DNA from: Medicago truncatula | Taxonomy: Eukaryota > Streptophyta > Magnoliopsida > Fabales > Fabaceae | NCBI RefSeq assembly: GCF_003473485.1 | Contig: NC_053042.1 | Location: 37,166,762 to 37,230,761 of the forward strand | Length of the DNA: 64,000 bases | Direction: 5' to 3' | Shown here: positions 23,060 to 33,803 of the stretch, piece by piece | Layout: every line of letters starts with the position of its first letter | Numbering within the stretch: the first letter of the stretch is position 1 | Notes under the pieces: model-generated | Told to the model about the DNA's origin: nothing | The model's database searches: none | Seen by the model: the letters and a program-made list of their open reading frames with translations, nothing else | Program-made: the position numbers and the translations under genes

Positions 23060-23256
23060 TACATTCACGCACACACTAAGAATTTATGACACTGCATTTC
23101 CTTTTATATTTGTGTGAAAATATGTTATATATGTAGGCGGAGGATGAGGAGGAAGAAGTTGAGGCATATCTTCAGAGTGACAATGATGAAAATGATAGTG
23201 AAGTTGAAAGTGATGCTATTTATTTCCAACCTGAGGAATTTGCCTCACAAAGTTGA
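17760..23256 (+). CDS. CFM3: CRM-domain protein, organelle group II intron splicing factor (CFM3-like)
   Basis: Nine exons: 17760-18584, 19167-19656, 19738-19868, 20421-20771, 21060-21216, 21410-21702, 22748-22807, 22916-23005, 23137-23256, giving 838 aa. The first 60 or so residues are rich in Ser, Thr and Phe and poor in acidic residues, as expected for a chloroplast or mitochondrial targeting peptide. Three CRM RNA-binding domains follow. The first is about 210-300 ([12 protein letters not shown] to SVSLYRG). The second is about 415-515, with [18 protein letters not shown] and LVFYRG. The third is about 635-735, with [30 protein letters not shown] and ILVYRG. The tail is acidic (EDEEEE). 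Three-domain CRM proteins of the CFM3 group bind and help splice group II introns in plastids and mitochondria. Exon 8 ends at a weak donor that abuts a microsatellite. The gene converges on the kinase gene at 23902-27785. Confidence 0.92.
22330..22560. repeat. Retroelement-like fragment in intron 6 of the CFM3-like gene
   Basis: The stretch includes 'aaccagcttgtaaggtgagg' and 'gcaatgtgagactaaatcc', phrases typical of LTR-derived repeats in legumes. There are no ends or target duplications to define a complete element. Confidence 0.35.
23006..23060 (+). repeat. CT/CA microsatellite at an intron donor
   Basis: Exon 8 of the CFM3-like gene ends gag, and the intron begins gtctctctct. About 30 bp of CT repeat is followed directly by about 22 bp of CA repeat. 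The first bases of the microsatellite serve as the 5' splice site. Confidence 0.85.
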
Positions 23257-23901
23257 AGGTCAGGGGTCGTGACTTTTTGGATTCCTGATGCCTATGTGGA
23301 TCATCAATGGCAGTGACACTCGATTCATTGGAACAAAGCTGATTGATGAAGAATGTAATAGCTTGTTCGGACGAAACCACTGATAAATTCATGCTCAATT
23401 CAGTGAGATCATAGAGTATGCAATTGGACACTGTCCTGAATGTAATTGCTTATACAGTATTAAGGTTAGTATAAGATGTATGTATATACATTTGTTGGTT
23501 AAGTTAACTAGGATTGAATACGTCAAGGGGTCTGTTTACATATGGTTGAGGAATAGGACCTTCATATTTATTAGCTTATAGAAAAACTATCTGCTGATTT
23601 TGATGAATTTTATTTTATGAATTAAAATATTCAATAGAAATTGTTTTTTCTGTGTATAACTTCAAAATATTCAATAGAAATTGTTTTTCTGTGTATAACT
23701 TCATTTTGATCAGTACCTTTTCATTTGTACCAATTTACAAGTTTCAGGATGTTGTGATGGTTTTACACCAAACCCCATTAAAAAAAAAAAAACTTTTCTT
23801 TCTTATCTTAGTAAATCACACGGTTGAAATAAACAATATTTTTTTTATAATATCACACTTCATAAGAAAGTAACACTTGGTTCTGGCAGCAGCCATATTG
23901 G
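23257..23901. other. Convergent 3' intergenic region
   Basis: Lies between the CFM3-like gene (+) and the first kinase gene (-). It holds a tandem duplication of about 40 bp (aaaatattcaatagaaattg..., about 23625-23664 and 23665-23703) that differs by a single T. Both genes would place their polyadenylation signals here. Confidence 0.6.
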
Positions 23902-26900
23902 TCACACTTTTCTGATGGACTTCTCTATTATTTGAATGGATTCCCTCAACTCTTTCTGAACACTTGGCCTTGAAGGTGACAGAACAAAGTCCTTCCAAAC
24001 AGAACCAGGTTCCATTGCTGGGCTAGGTTCCTTGTAAAGTTCACAGATGGAATCAGCTTCATTATTGAAACCTGCTACATTTTTCAAGCTTTTGATACCT
24101 ACAGGATCCTCTAGTAGATTGTGATCACCATCCTTCCATCCAATAAGCTGTTTTGTGTGAAAAGAAAATTATCTTCTTGACATTTTAATTTTAATACTGC
24201 TAGTAATAAAGTGTAAATCAATCACAATCGAGGAAAGTTGCTCCTGTTTTTACCTTTGGTGGACCACCAACAGCATCTGTGCAATAGAGCCTAGCACTGT
24301 CAACAAGTTTGCAGTATTTTGGAAATGCATTAGCAAATCTTTTGTGAGATTGCAACTGTGAATTCACCCTCACTGCCCTCCCTGTCATAATAGCTCTCCT
24401 GTTAAAATTCCAAAAGGAAAATGTTAACTGTCATAACCAAAAATAACACCACCAAAGTACTACTAATATAGTTGAATTCCAAAAGGATAGATATACACCT
24501 AATGCCTCTAATAACTGCAAGATATCCATCACAAACCACACCAACTAGCTCAATTCTGTAAGGCTTTTGAGAGTGTAGTTCCCCTGTAGAATTTTCCTCT
24601 TGTTGATGTTCTTCTCCCTCATTCACTTGCTCCCAGTAATTTTCATTAATTGTACCATCCGCAGCTACTTTATATCCTACCCCCATTCTGTACTTATGTT
24701 TGTGAACATTTCTTGCCATAGCAATAGTCTGCTCCACAAAAGGTTCCCATGATAAGGTACCGTCCATAATCACATCTCGCCCTTTGTTTAGAGCCGCCAC
24801 TAGTAGAGATGATGCAGCATCAGTTGAAGATTGATGCACCTGCTCAGATTTTGAAATGTTTAGATCATACATTGATCATAGTAACATTGCATGAAGGTGA
24901 TCTTGTTCAGATAGCAGCTTACCAATTCAGCAGTTTGAAGCATGTCATCATGGTGACCCCTTGAGTTAAGGGCTTTATATATAACATCATTCTCCTTAAA
25001 AGCATCTGCCTCAACAACCACTGCCTTTGAAGCTGCTCCCAACCAAAATGATCTGCCAAAGCCATAATATTTATTTTTAGGCATAAAAACAAAGTTCTTA
25101 CATCTGCAAAGTACAAAGTAGGCATGTATGGTTCTTTTAATACTTAAATATGCATGTATAGTTTGAATAATCCTATTTGCGAGACTCGTGCATATAGGAT
25201 GGATCCTATTTATGACACAGGCTTGGATTGTTTACTGTCTCTCCAGCCGCACCTCAGTAGTTGGATTGATCCAAAGTCAGACATTAAATCCAACAATCAA
25301 ATTGAGGTGCGTCTAGAGAAACAACAATTGACTATTAAAAGTGAAAAGATAGATTTTGTAGAATTATTAAACGTGGGAGAGTAGAATTAGGATGGATAAT
25401 TACTCTTTAAGAATGTCTTTAAGAACAGTGCTCTTTCCAGCTCCCATGCCACCACCCATGAACAGTAGAACTGGATTCCTCTCACTGAGGGGCATGGGGA
25501 CCATGACTTCTTTGGTTTGAGAAACACCACCATTTATTACTTTCATCTCTTCGACCAAAGTAGAGAACACTCTTGTCACCTTCAGATTCTTGGTTACTCT
25601 CTCAAACCTTTGTTTCCTATAAACATAAACATCACTTACTTAGTGTCATTTCCCCCTATATTAAAAACATGTTAGTTCCTTTGAAGTGTTTTAACTCTAT
25701 AATGATTTGAACTTAAATTATTTGAATCAATGATGAAAATATTAAATGAGCAAGTTACCTTGTAGCTGCCAATAGAATTTCTTTCAGCTTCGTTTTGTGC
25801 TGAGACTCAGTTTTCAGTATCTATTGGTCAACGAAAGAGATACTCAATAATATTTTTTGGCAAAAGACATACTCAATACTTAATTGAAGAGAAAAATATG
25901 TATCAGAACATAACATAACAAATAAAAAAGAATAAATGGAGAATGAACCTGACTAATAACAAATGGAGCTTGTTTCCAATGAAATGCAAAATAACTGAGG
26001 ATGCATTTCTCAAACTCATTAACCAACTTGACATAGAGAGATTCATAGTCCTTTTCATTGCCAAGATATTCAAAGATGCTTTGATCACATCCTTTGGATT
26101 TTTGTAGATATTCTTGGGCAAGTTTGCATAATTCTGGCACCTCACTTGCATCTTCAAATCCTATTTGCCTAGCTACCAACACACAAACACACAAAAAAAA
26201 TTAAAATTCTGAATTTGATCAAATAAATATTCAGCTGCATTTCATCTTTCTGATTTTCTAGAATATGCAATTTTAATATCTCATTGTAGGGAGGGCCAGA
26301 AGCCTACCTACTAGAATATGGCAAAAATCCTAAGAACAAAAACACTGACAAGGTCATTCTTTAATCTTTACTAAAGATGGCAATAGATATGCACAAAGAA
26401 TTATTTGTTATTACATTCGTCACGAAATATAAGATCATGCTGATTGAATCACAAAGAATTAAAAATAGTTGCTTGTCATATTAAATTCGATGACAATTGA
26501 TATTGTTTACAAATTTACTCTAAAGAATCGAGAATTAGTCAATATTTTTATCAAAGTATTACATACTGCAAAAAAAATATGTAACTTAATTAAGACTATC
26601 TTGGTGAATAGAGACCTTACATTTTAAATATTTATTTAGTCTCACCTAATTTTTATAGACTAAAGTTGAATAAAACTTATATTATATAGGACACAGTCAA
26701 GCTTTGAATATTTGATAGGAACTAAAAATATATTTAATAAAAAATTCTTTAAAACAACTTTTTTTTAGGAATTCAAAACAATTTATTATTAGGTCGAGTC
26801 GCTTATCTGACGTAAATTTGATTGGGATTTGTTCGATTTAAAGTTTTTTTTTTTTTTTTGAGGAAAAAAGTTAATTAATTTTTTTAACAAATCTACCTAA

Positions 26901-27785
26901 ACCTACCTAATCCAATTTGCATTTAGTTAATTTAAATGATGTGAATTATCTTTCTTTCAATAGTTATTTTTTAAAAAAATATAGTTAAATTAAATGTTTT
27001 CTTTCTTTCTTTCATTCTTGTATTTTTTTTTTTAAATATAACATTTTATGTGGGTGGAGTTTTGAAACTCATATGAACAAGGGTAGATTTTAAAGCCTAA
27101 AAAACGTTAACATAAATATTTATAGATTATCCACTAATAAAATTCGGTGTTAATGCGAGTTGAACTCACGCCCCATAATATGAGAATTTCCTTTTGAAGA
27201 TTTTATTTTATTTTTGCGAAACTTTTTATGGTTCTGTTTTCTTATTCAATTTTTTCCTTACACTATTTTTTTTCTTCTTCTCCTCTTTTGACTAATACAC
27301 CACTTGAGTTTTGAGACAATCATTTTGGTGAAGCACATCTTATCTTATCTACTACTAGCATTTAGCATAACAACATTGTTTGTGTTGTAAAATATTTGTG
27401 ATAGTCTTTGTCACAGTGAGATTGAAAAAGAAAGGACAGTCACAGTATACTAGCTTGCAAGAATCCCCAAAAAAGTGAAACATTACATACCAACATAGTG
27501 GGAGAACTTTTCTATCTTTTCCAAACGACCAGATTCTGTTCTATCAACGTGAGGAATGATCTTATCATCTGTCACCACCGTGGACTCTTGCTTCCGGTAA
27601 CGCGAGGCAGCAGCCGCGGCAATCAAACCGGCAAAGGAGGCAGCTAGAACATGTGTGAGCCGGATGGCTTTACCAATACCATCTGAAAAACATTATGAAC
27701 CAAATTGAATTGAACATATGCTTAGTATTTTATTTTTGTGAATGAAAGAAGAATAAAGAGAGAAAAATTAAATACCTTGCTCCAT
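23902..27785 (-). CDS. Membrane-anchored P-loop kinase with zeta-toxin-type domain, copy 1
   Basis: Nine exons, read from high to low coordinate: 27785-27776, 27682-27491, 26172-25949, 25820-25759, 25616-25404, 25052-24923, 24839-24499, 24398-24254, 24147-23902, giving 520 aa. The first exon codes only MEQ plus one base, yet this start is repeated in the other copies. Residues about 10-30 (HVLAASFAGLIAAAAA) form a probable membrane anchor. The kinase core has a Walker A loop GGGMGAGKST near residue 220, then VVVEADAFKENDVIY, a VHQSSTDAA segment, VIMDGTL, and a late R-I-R-R arginine cluster. These match, in order, the motifs of the zeta-toxin/UDP-sugar kinase fold (Pfam zeta_toxin). Plants carry such P-loop proteins of unknown substrate, so a small-molecule kinase role is inferred. 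The bacterial toxin role should not be assumed. Several segments are nearly identical to the copy at 55320-60820. Confidence 0.88.
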
Positions 27786-27969
27786 CTTGTTGGAAATTCA
27801 CAGTCACAACTCACAAACACGACTACTAAATGACTAGAGCCAAAGAAGAAGCTGTTGCCTTGATTGCTACTTCTAGCACACAAATCAAGTGGTATGAAAT
27901 CATGAAACAACTCAGCATTTCTTTATTAAATACTCATCCATATTTCATCTACTTGATATATTAAATAAA

Positions 27970-28255
27970 GGGTTAATTAAGTTTTTAGTCTCTATAAATA
28001 TTCACAGTTTTGTTTTTAGTCCTTACAAAATAAAATCACACTTTTTAGTCTCCGTGACATTTTCCTTAATAATTTTAAGGACCAAAAATGCTGATGGAAA
28101 ATTTTTATAGGGACTAAAAATGCTGATGGAACATTTTTATAAGGACTAAATATGTTGATGAAAATTTTTATAAGGACTAAAATGTGTGATTTTATTTTGT
28201 AGGGAGTAAAAACAAAACTGTGAATATTTATAGAGACTAAAAACTTAATAAACCT
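27970..28255. mobile_element. Mutator-type MITE upstream of kinase copy 1
   Basis: A 286-bp element with inverted ends (gggttaattaagtttttagt at the left; actaaaaacttaataaacct at the right). It is flanked by perfect 9-bp duplications ttaaataaa (27961-27969 and 28256-28264). The centre holds three tandem copies of 'aaggactaaaaatgctgatg'-like units. It sits about 185 bp upstream of the kinase start codon and may lie in its promoter. Confidence 0.8.
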
Positions 28256-28755
28256 TTAAATAAATGGAGTGTTAAAGAGAGTACACCTTATCGGCTATTG
28301 AAAAACATAAAGCTTATTTACTTTTCGTGGTATAAATCACATTTTGTTGTTTATCATTCCAAATTTTATGATTGGTGTCATAATCCATTTTTATGTTTAG
28401 ATGCTGGTTAATTGTTATTATTTCTATTTGAGACTTAATTATTGACTATCCTCTTTAACACACCTTGTGCTGGAGGAATATATTGTCGGTTTTAATATAT
28501 CTTATTTTGATTTGTTAAAAAAAAGTGGAGTAATTAAAATCTTTGAGACAATTTTTTTAATGAATTTTTTAAGACAAATGTTAATTTGTATCCTAAATGA
28601 CACATGTTAAGAAACTCGTTATAGAAATACATATATAAAAAATCGTACATTAAACTTCTAAAAAGTAAAACTATCATTATAAAATTGCCCTTCTTAGATT
28701 GTTTAACATGACACATTCTTTAATCAATACCCATCAAATAAAACTAGTACATCGA

Positions 28756-28894
28756 TCCCCGTGAGCTTAGCTCAGTTGGTAGGGATATTGCATATTATAT
28801 GCAGGAGTCGGGGTTGGAACCCCGGACACTCCACTTCTCCACAATTAAATTGTGTGAGCTCTAGCCATTAGGCTACTCGACAAAAAAAAAAAAA
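28756..28894 (+). mobile_element. tRNA-derived SINE with 15-bp target duplication
   Basis: Begins tccccgtgagcttagctcag (box A tagctcagttgg) and has a box B-like gggttggaacccc about 45 nt later. A 3' body follows, ending ggctactcgac, and then a run of A. Perfect direct repeats aaactagtacatcga flank it at 28741-28755 and 28895-28909. The intact duplication and long A tail indicate recent retroposition. It is not a functional tRNA gene: the body continues well beyond the tRNA-like head. Confidence 0.85.
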
Positions 28895-29136
28895 AAACTA
28901 GTACATCGACTGGATTAATTACGTGGACCGTGCCAACAGAAGATTTGATTGAACTCCAACTTAGAATGACACATTCACATTTAATATTATTTTAAATAGG
29001 ATTATCTTCTCCCGGAGATATTTAAGATTTTTTTTATTAAGTATACCTTATCCAACCTGTTTTCAACGTTTAAAAGTATTTTCATCGGCACGTTTGTGTC
29101 TGAATCATAGCGTACCTTAGGTGATAGTTGATATCA

Positions 29137-29155
29137 TATGACGGGGACACAGTGT
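29137..29155 (-). promoter_or_regulatory. 19-bp block conserved upstream of two kinase copies
   Basis: tatgacggggacacagtgt occurs here and, letter for letter, at 61106-61124 upstream of the second kinase gene. The surrounding sequence is only partly alike. Orientation is given relative to the genes. Conservation suggests a control element, but it may simply be a well-preserved patch of the duplicated flank. Confidence 0.4.
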
Positions 29156-29439
29156 TGGTAGGTAAATGGTAAGGTTTTTGTTAACTAGTATCCTTAAAGA
29201 AATTTATAATTATAAAAATTGTCTTAAAAATATAAACTATTATTTTTTATTAACTAATTATTACATCATTTTTTGATAAAATTTTATCTCTTTTAACTGC
29301 TTAATCAATGCCCCAGAGATACTTGGTTAACATTGTCGAAAGAATAAATGCATATTATTCATCTGAAAACAAATAGTATTTTTTTATTGAAGACAAAATG
29401 GCCGTGGCATGCACTTACATATCACAACTAATATGAATC

Positions 29440-29530
29440 ATTTGTCAATATTTTGGTGGTGGTCGGAATTTTAAATCTCAAATTTTGTATCTATTATTAT
29501 CTTTACCAACTGAGCTAAGTTTACGAGTAC
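29440..29530 (-). repeat. SINE fragment
   Basis: On the minus strand it contains gtaaacttagctcagttggt, a box A head like that of the SINE at 28756, but the box B region has decayed. No duplication is visible. Confidence 0.5.
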
Positions 29531-29959
29531 AATTATTTATCAATGTATAATAACTAATGTGAATCATGTATTTTATAGTTATTTTTAAAATGTAACTATA
29601 AAATTGGTTTACATGTTTTATTTTTAACAAATGTGTCAGCATATTAAATTGTTATTAGATATCAAAGAGCAAATGGCAAAATATTTCTACTTTAAAATGA
29701 AAGTTGCAGAGATTATAACATACCACACGTTACACGATTAATATTTTGGGTTCTTTGTACACAACGTCAGCGAAATACAAGTAGATTTAAATCATCAAAT
29801 TTAAGCTAGGTAAGTGAAGAAAAATCTTAGATGTTTTTTGTGACTAACTACGATTCAAATTGAAAGGAAAATTTTATCGGACAATTGTAAGATCTGCAAT
29901 GTTGTAGAAACAAAGTATTATGCGGTGAACAACCAACACGAGAATAAATTAGTGTAGTG

Positions 29960-31104
29960 TGTTGGAACAAAATGTGTTTAACATTACCCTTTAAGGATTT
30001 TGATGATAACAAGGTATTAAAAATTGTCAATTGGATATGCTAATATTTGTTCAAGTGTGCATGACCATAGACAAAAATTTGAAATCATTATTAGGTTATA
30101 GAAGAACAGAAGAGAGCAAAGGAATCAACAAAAATGAAGCTTAAGGCGTTTGAAGAGAAGTGCTCTTGAAGACAAAAGTGCTCCTGAAGTGATGACATTA
30201 TCAGAAGCAAGTTCATCAGAAGCATCTCATCAGAAGCAAGATCACCAGAAGCTAAAGTTCACCAGGAGATGCAAGACTTAAAGCTTCAAAGGTTGTTCAA
30301 TGGATTTAATCTCGTCTAAGCATTGCAGAAGACTGGAAGAGTGAAGCAACGACTATTTTAAAAGGATTTGAAGGCATTGGATGCTTGTTCTTTGAAGGGC
30401 GTTGACAAAGTACAATTGTACGAAGTGTACAACCACTATCTCCACTACTCAGTTTGTGTCTCTGCTACAAGACAAGAATAACAGCTCTGCCTGCAACAAT
30501 GTTCCTACATACTGGAATTGGATTTGAAATTGATCCTTCATAGGAAAATAATCATATCAGGCAAAAGATCATTGGTGATTGATCAAAGCTTCAAACGACT
30601 CTATTTTGATGTGCTGACAATTCACAACGTCTCTTTCACACCTCTATATAAAGGAGTGAAGACTTAGAGAATGGAAAGACTCAGCAACAATTTGAAAGCG
30701 CCTAAACTCTGTCGAAATTGTTCTGCATCAAAAGTTCACTTATAATTTCTTATCAAAGTTCATATCTTAGAAATTCTAGAGTCATAAGAGCCTGTATCTG
30801 ATTTGTATTGTGAACACCACTGATTGTATATCAAGTGTTCAACCTCAAACATTTTTCTTTGTAATTCTGTTTGAATTTAGAAGTCTCTTGCAGCTGGACT
30901 TGAGCATTAGAAGTCTCTTGATTGTGTTCAGAAGCATAGGAAGTCTCTTGCAGTTGTGCTTGAGCATTTGAAGTCTCTTGCTAGTTTTAGCAGTGAGCAG
31001 TTGTAATCAGATATTACATTTTAGTGAACTCTCCTTGGAAGTACAAGAGGGACAGGACTGACTTCCGGTTTGTGGAAGGAACTTGTATAATTGCTTTGTG
31101 TCTT

Positions 31105-31146
<42 letters not shown>

Positions 31147-31281
31147 TCTGCTGCTACTTAGTTCTGGAAATCACTTCAAAAGCATAACTATATTTGCTTC
31201 TGATCGGTGTTTTCAGCTTAGGAGAAAGCGAAGAAAAAGCTAACACAATTCAACTCCCCTTCTTGTGTTTTTCTCACTTCA
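29960..31281 (+). mobile_element. Solo LTR of an LTR retrotransposon, 1.3 kb
   Basis: Begins tgttggaacaaaatgtg and ends ttttctcacttca, the TG...CA ends of an LTR, and is bounded by tagtg (29955-29959) and tagcg (31282-31286), a 5-bp duplication with one mismatch. There is no primer-binding site, internal coding region or second LTR, so the element was probably reduced by LTR-LTR recombination. The paralogous site near 39455-39470 lacks it (gcgtagtagagatgaag), which confirms insertion after the segmental duplication. A CT microsatellite lies at about 31109-31140. A copia (SIRE/Maximus-like) origin is possible from the LTR start, but not shown. Confidence 0.75.
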
Positions 31282-31344
31282 TAGCGCGGAGATGAAAATG
31301 TAGCGTTGGATATGTGGTGAGACAAGATGATAGAATTAGAAATG

Positions 31345-31350
<6 letters not shown>

Positions 31351-31407
<57 letters not shown>
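31351..31407. repeat. GA microsatellite
   Basis: About 28 uninterrupted GA units just downstream of the solo LTR. The duplicated copy of this region near 39540 lacks the array, so it expanded on this copy or was lost from the other. Confidence 0.9.
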
Positions 31408-31411
<4 letters not shown>

Positions 31412-31908
31412 TGTAGCACTTATAGTGAAAAAAAATGGTTGGAAAATAGAGTTAGGTAATTTGGGCATGTGAAGAAAAGATCTATAAATTTTGTGCAGTA
31501 ATGAGAGTAGATCAGATGGAGGATATCCATATCTCTAGAAATAGAAGAAGACCTGAAAAACATATGAATAATTAGTAAGAAAGACATGATGATTAATGAG
31601 TTAAATCAAAATATGGTTTAAGATAAAACATTATAACGTAATTTGATTCATATTATTGATCCTACGTATTGTGATAAGACTTGTTTTTATGCAAATCAAA
31701 TCATGGTTTTCAAAGTATCTTGAAGAAGATTCGTCGATCAACTCATTTACATCCAATACATATAGATTCGTGGAGGCGAATCGAACCTAAAATTTAGTGT
31801 GATACCCACTTTGGAGTTTTCTTCATGCACAACTAAATGGAGACCCTCAATTTTGAGGTCTTAAACGGGTTCCACATTGACACATCACTTTTTTTTATAA
31901 TTTTTTAA

Positions 31909-33446
31909 GGCTTAAATATGTAAATCGTCCCTGTAATTTGGCGTGTTTTTGGTTTTTGTCCTTGTATCTTTTTTTGTTCTAAAACAACCCTGTAAGTTAA
32001 TAACTTTTTGATTTTCGTCCCTCCCGTCAACTTCCGTTACAAAAACGCAAATGTGGCAAACGGAGGATGACGTGGCAAACTTATTGATGAGTCACACAGT
32101 GAGAGGGACCAAAACCAAAAAACGAAATTTGTAGAGGGACCAAAGCCAAAAAACAAAATTCGTAAAGGGACCAAAACCAAAAAGCGAGAAAAAATAGCTT
32201 TCTTCATCTTCTTCCTTCCACCTCTTTTACATCTTCATCATTGTCTTCATAAATTCATCAAAAAACCCAGGAAAAAATACTCAGAAAAGAGATAAAAAAA
32301 ACTCAAAATCATCATCTCACTCTCAATAGACAACTTCTCACAAACCCAAACAAAATCCCCATTGACAATGGTCAGATTGACATCTCAACACTAAAATCCA
32401 CAATGTTCATAGTCCCAACTAAACTTTTATTGATAATATCGAAATCAAATTATAACAACAAAATCCTCATTGTGAATGCTCGAATTCCCAATATTGAAAA
32501 AATTCACAAAACTCTCAAATTGAAAAACCTAAAGAATGATTTTTTTTCATTACCAACTCTCGTCTCATCATTGATCTCGCATCTCTGCTGTTTCTTGGTC
32601 ACTCCAAATGCTTTCTTCGTCAATTCTTTGAACTTTAATATCATCATTTTTGTTTCGAACATTTGGGTCGTGTTCTTTATTTCCGGTTGATTTGGAAGAT
32701 TGTTGTGTTAAATTGGATTATAAGAGAAAGGTTTAAGTTTGATATGAATATTCTTTTCATTTGAAGTTCTAGAGGGATAATAAATATGTTGGAATGTTGA
32801 ATTGAGATAAGTTTTATTTTAAAGTGTGTGAAATTGGATTGCACGTTGAACAGTGGGTATATTGGTTTAATTTGATTTTGTTGTTTGTGAGAAGAAATAA
32901 AAGAGAAGTTATAATTGAATGTGTTGGATTGAGTTTGTTGTTGTTTTGAGTTGATGGATTTTTGGATTTTGAAGTGATGAATTTCTGTGTTTGGTTGATG
33001 ATGATGATGAAGTTTATGAAGACAATGATAGTAATGAAGAAGAAGATGTGGGAAAAAGATGAAGAAATATAATTAAATTTGAATTTTTCGTCTTCTCGTT
33101 TTTTGGTTTTGGTCTTGGAAATAGTCAAGTTCATCTACAAATTTCGTTTTTTGGTTTTGGTTTTGGTCCCTTTACGAATTTTGTTTTTTTTGGCTTTGGT
33201 CCTTCTACAAATTTCGTTTTTTGATTTTGGTCCCTCTCACTGTGTGACTCATCAATAAGTTTTCCACGTCAGGCACTACCACGTCATCGTCCGTTTGCCA
33301 CATGTGCATTTTTGTAACGGAAGTTGACGGGAGGGACGAAAATTAAAAAGTTATTAACTTATAGGGGTTGTTTTAAAACAAAAAAAGATACAGGGACGAA
33401 AACCAAAAACACGCCAAATTACAGGGACAATTTACATATTTAAGCC
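31909..33446. mobile_element. Mutator-like element with about 280-bp terminal inverted repeats
   Basis: The left end ggcttaaatatgtaaatcgt and right end caatttacatatttaagcc are inverted, and the similarity continues for about 280 bp (words such as cttccgttacaaaaacgc, tgatgagtcacacagtgaga). Perfect 9-bp duplications attttttaa flank it (31900-31908 and 33447-33455). Weaker inverted similarity continues inward ('cttcatcttcttcc' against 'gaagaagaagatg'), so most of the 1538 bp could fold back. Short frames at 32403-32690 and 32814-33134 have no transposase motif, hence non-autonomous. Confidence 0.85.
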
Positions 33447-33803
33447 ATTTTTTAATAATAGTACATAATAGGTACTCAATCACTCCAATAGAAACCCTGT
33501 AACAAAAGGTTTAAATGAGACCCACCAATAATTTTTTATCATTTACATTTCAACAAAAGTAACTCAACAATGTTATTTTATTAAAAAGTGGTGTGGGGTC
33601 CACTTAAGAATGGGGATCATAAGTGAGACCCCGGGTCTTAAGAGACCCCAAAATTTTTTCCCACAATGGGGGTACCTATTTGGTATCGGGTCTTAAATGG
33701 TGAAGACCTCACCATTGTGGATGGTCTAACACCTCTAATCGTCTTTGTTTTCGTTTTCTTTTATTCTTGGTTTTTGGAGCAACCCACAACAAATGTTCTG
33801 ACA

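Noticed and set aside
23902-27785. Reading the zeta-type genes as a bacterial toxin-antitoxin system or recent bacterial transfer
   Set aside because: The genes have nine phased introns, a plant-type membrane anchor and no antitoxin partner, and belong to a multicopy plant family.
28760-28830. Possible tRNA gene (tagctcagttgg and gggttggaacccc)
   Set aside because: The head is followed by a SINE body and poly(A) tail, and the whole unit is bounded by a 15-bp target duplication; no cloverleaf or proper acceptor stem is visible.
32403-33134. Two open frames (95 and 106 codons)
   Set aside because: They lie inside the fold-back Mutator-like element, are low in complexity and mirror each other as parts of its inverted sequence.
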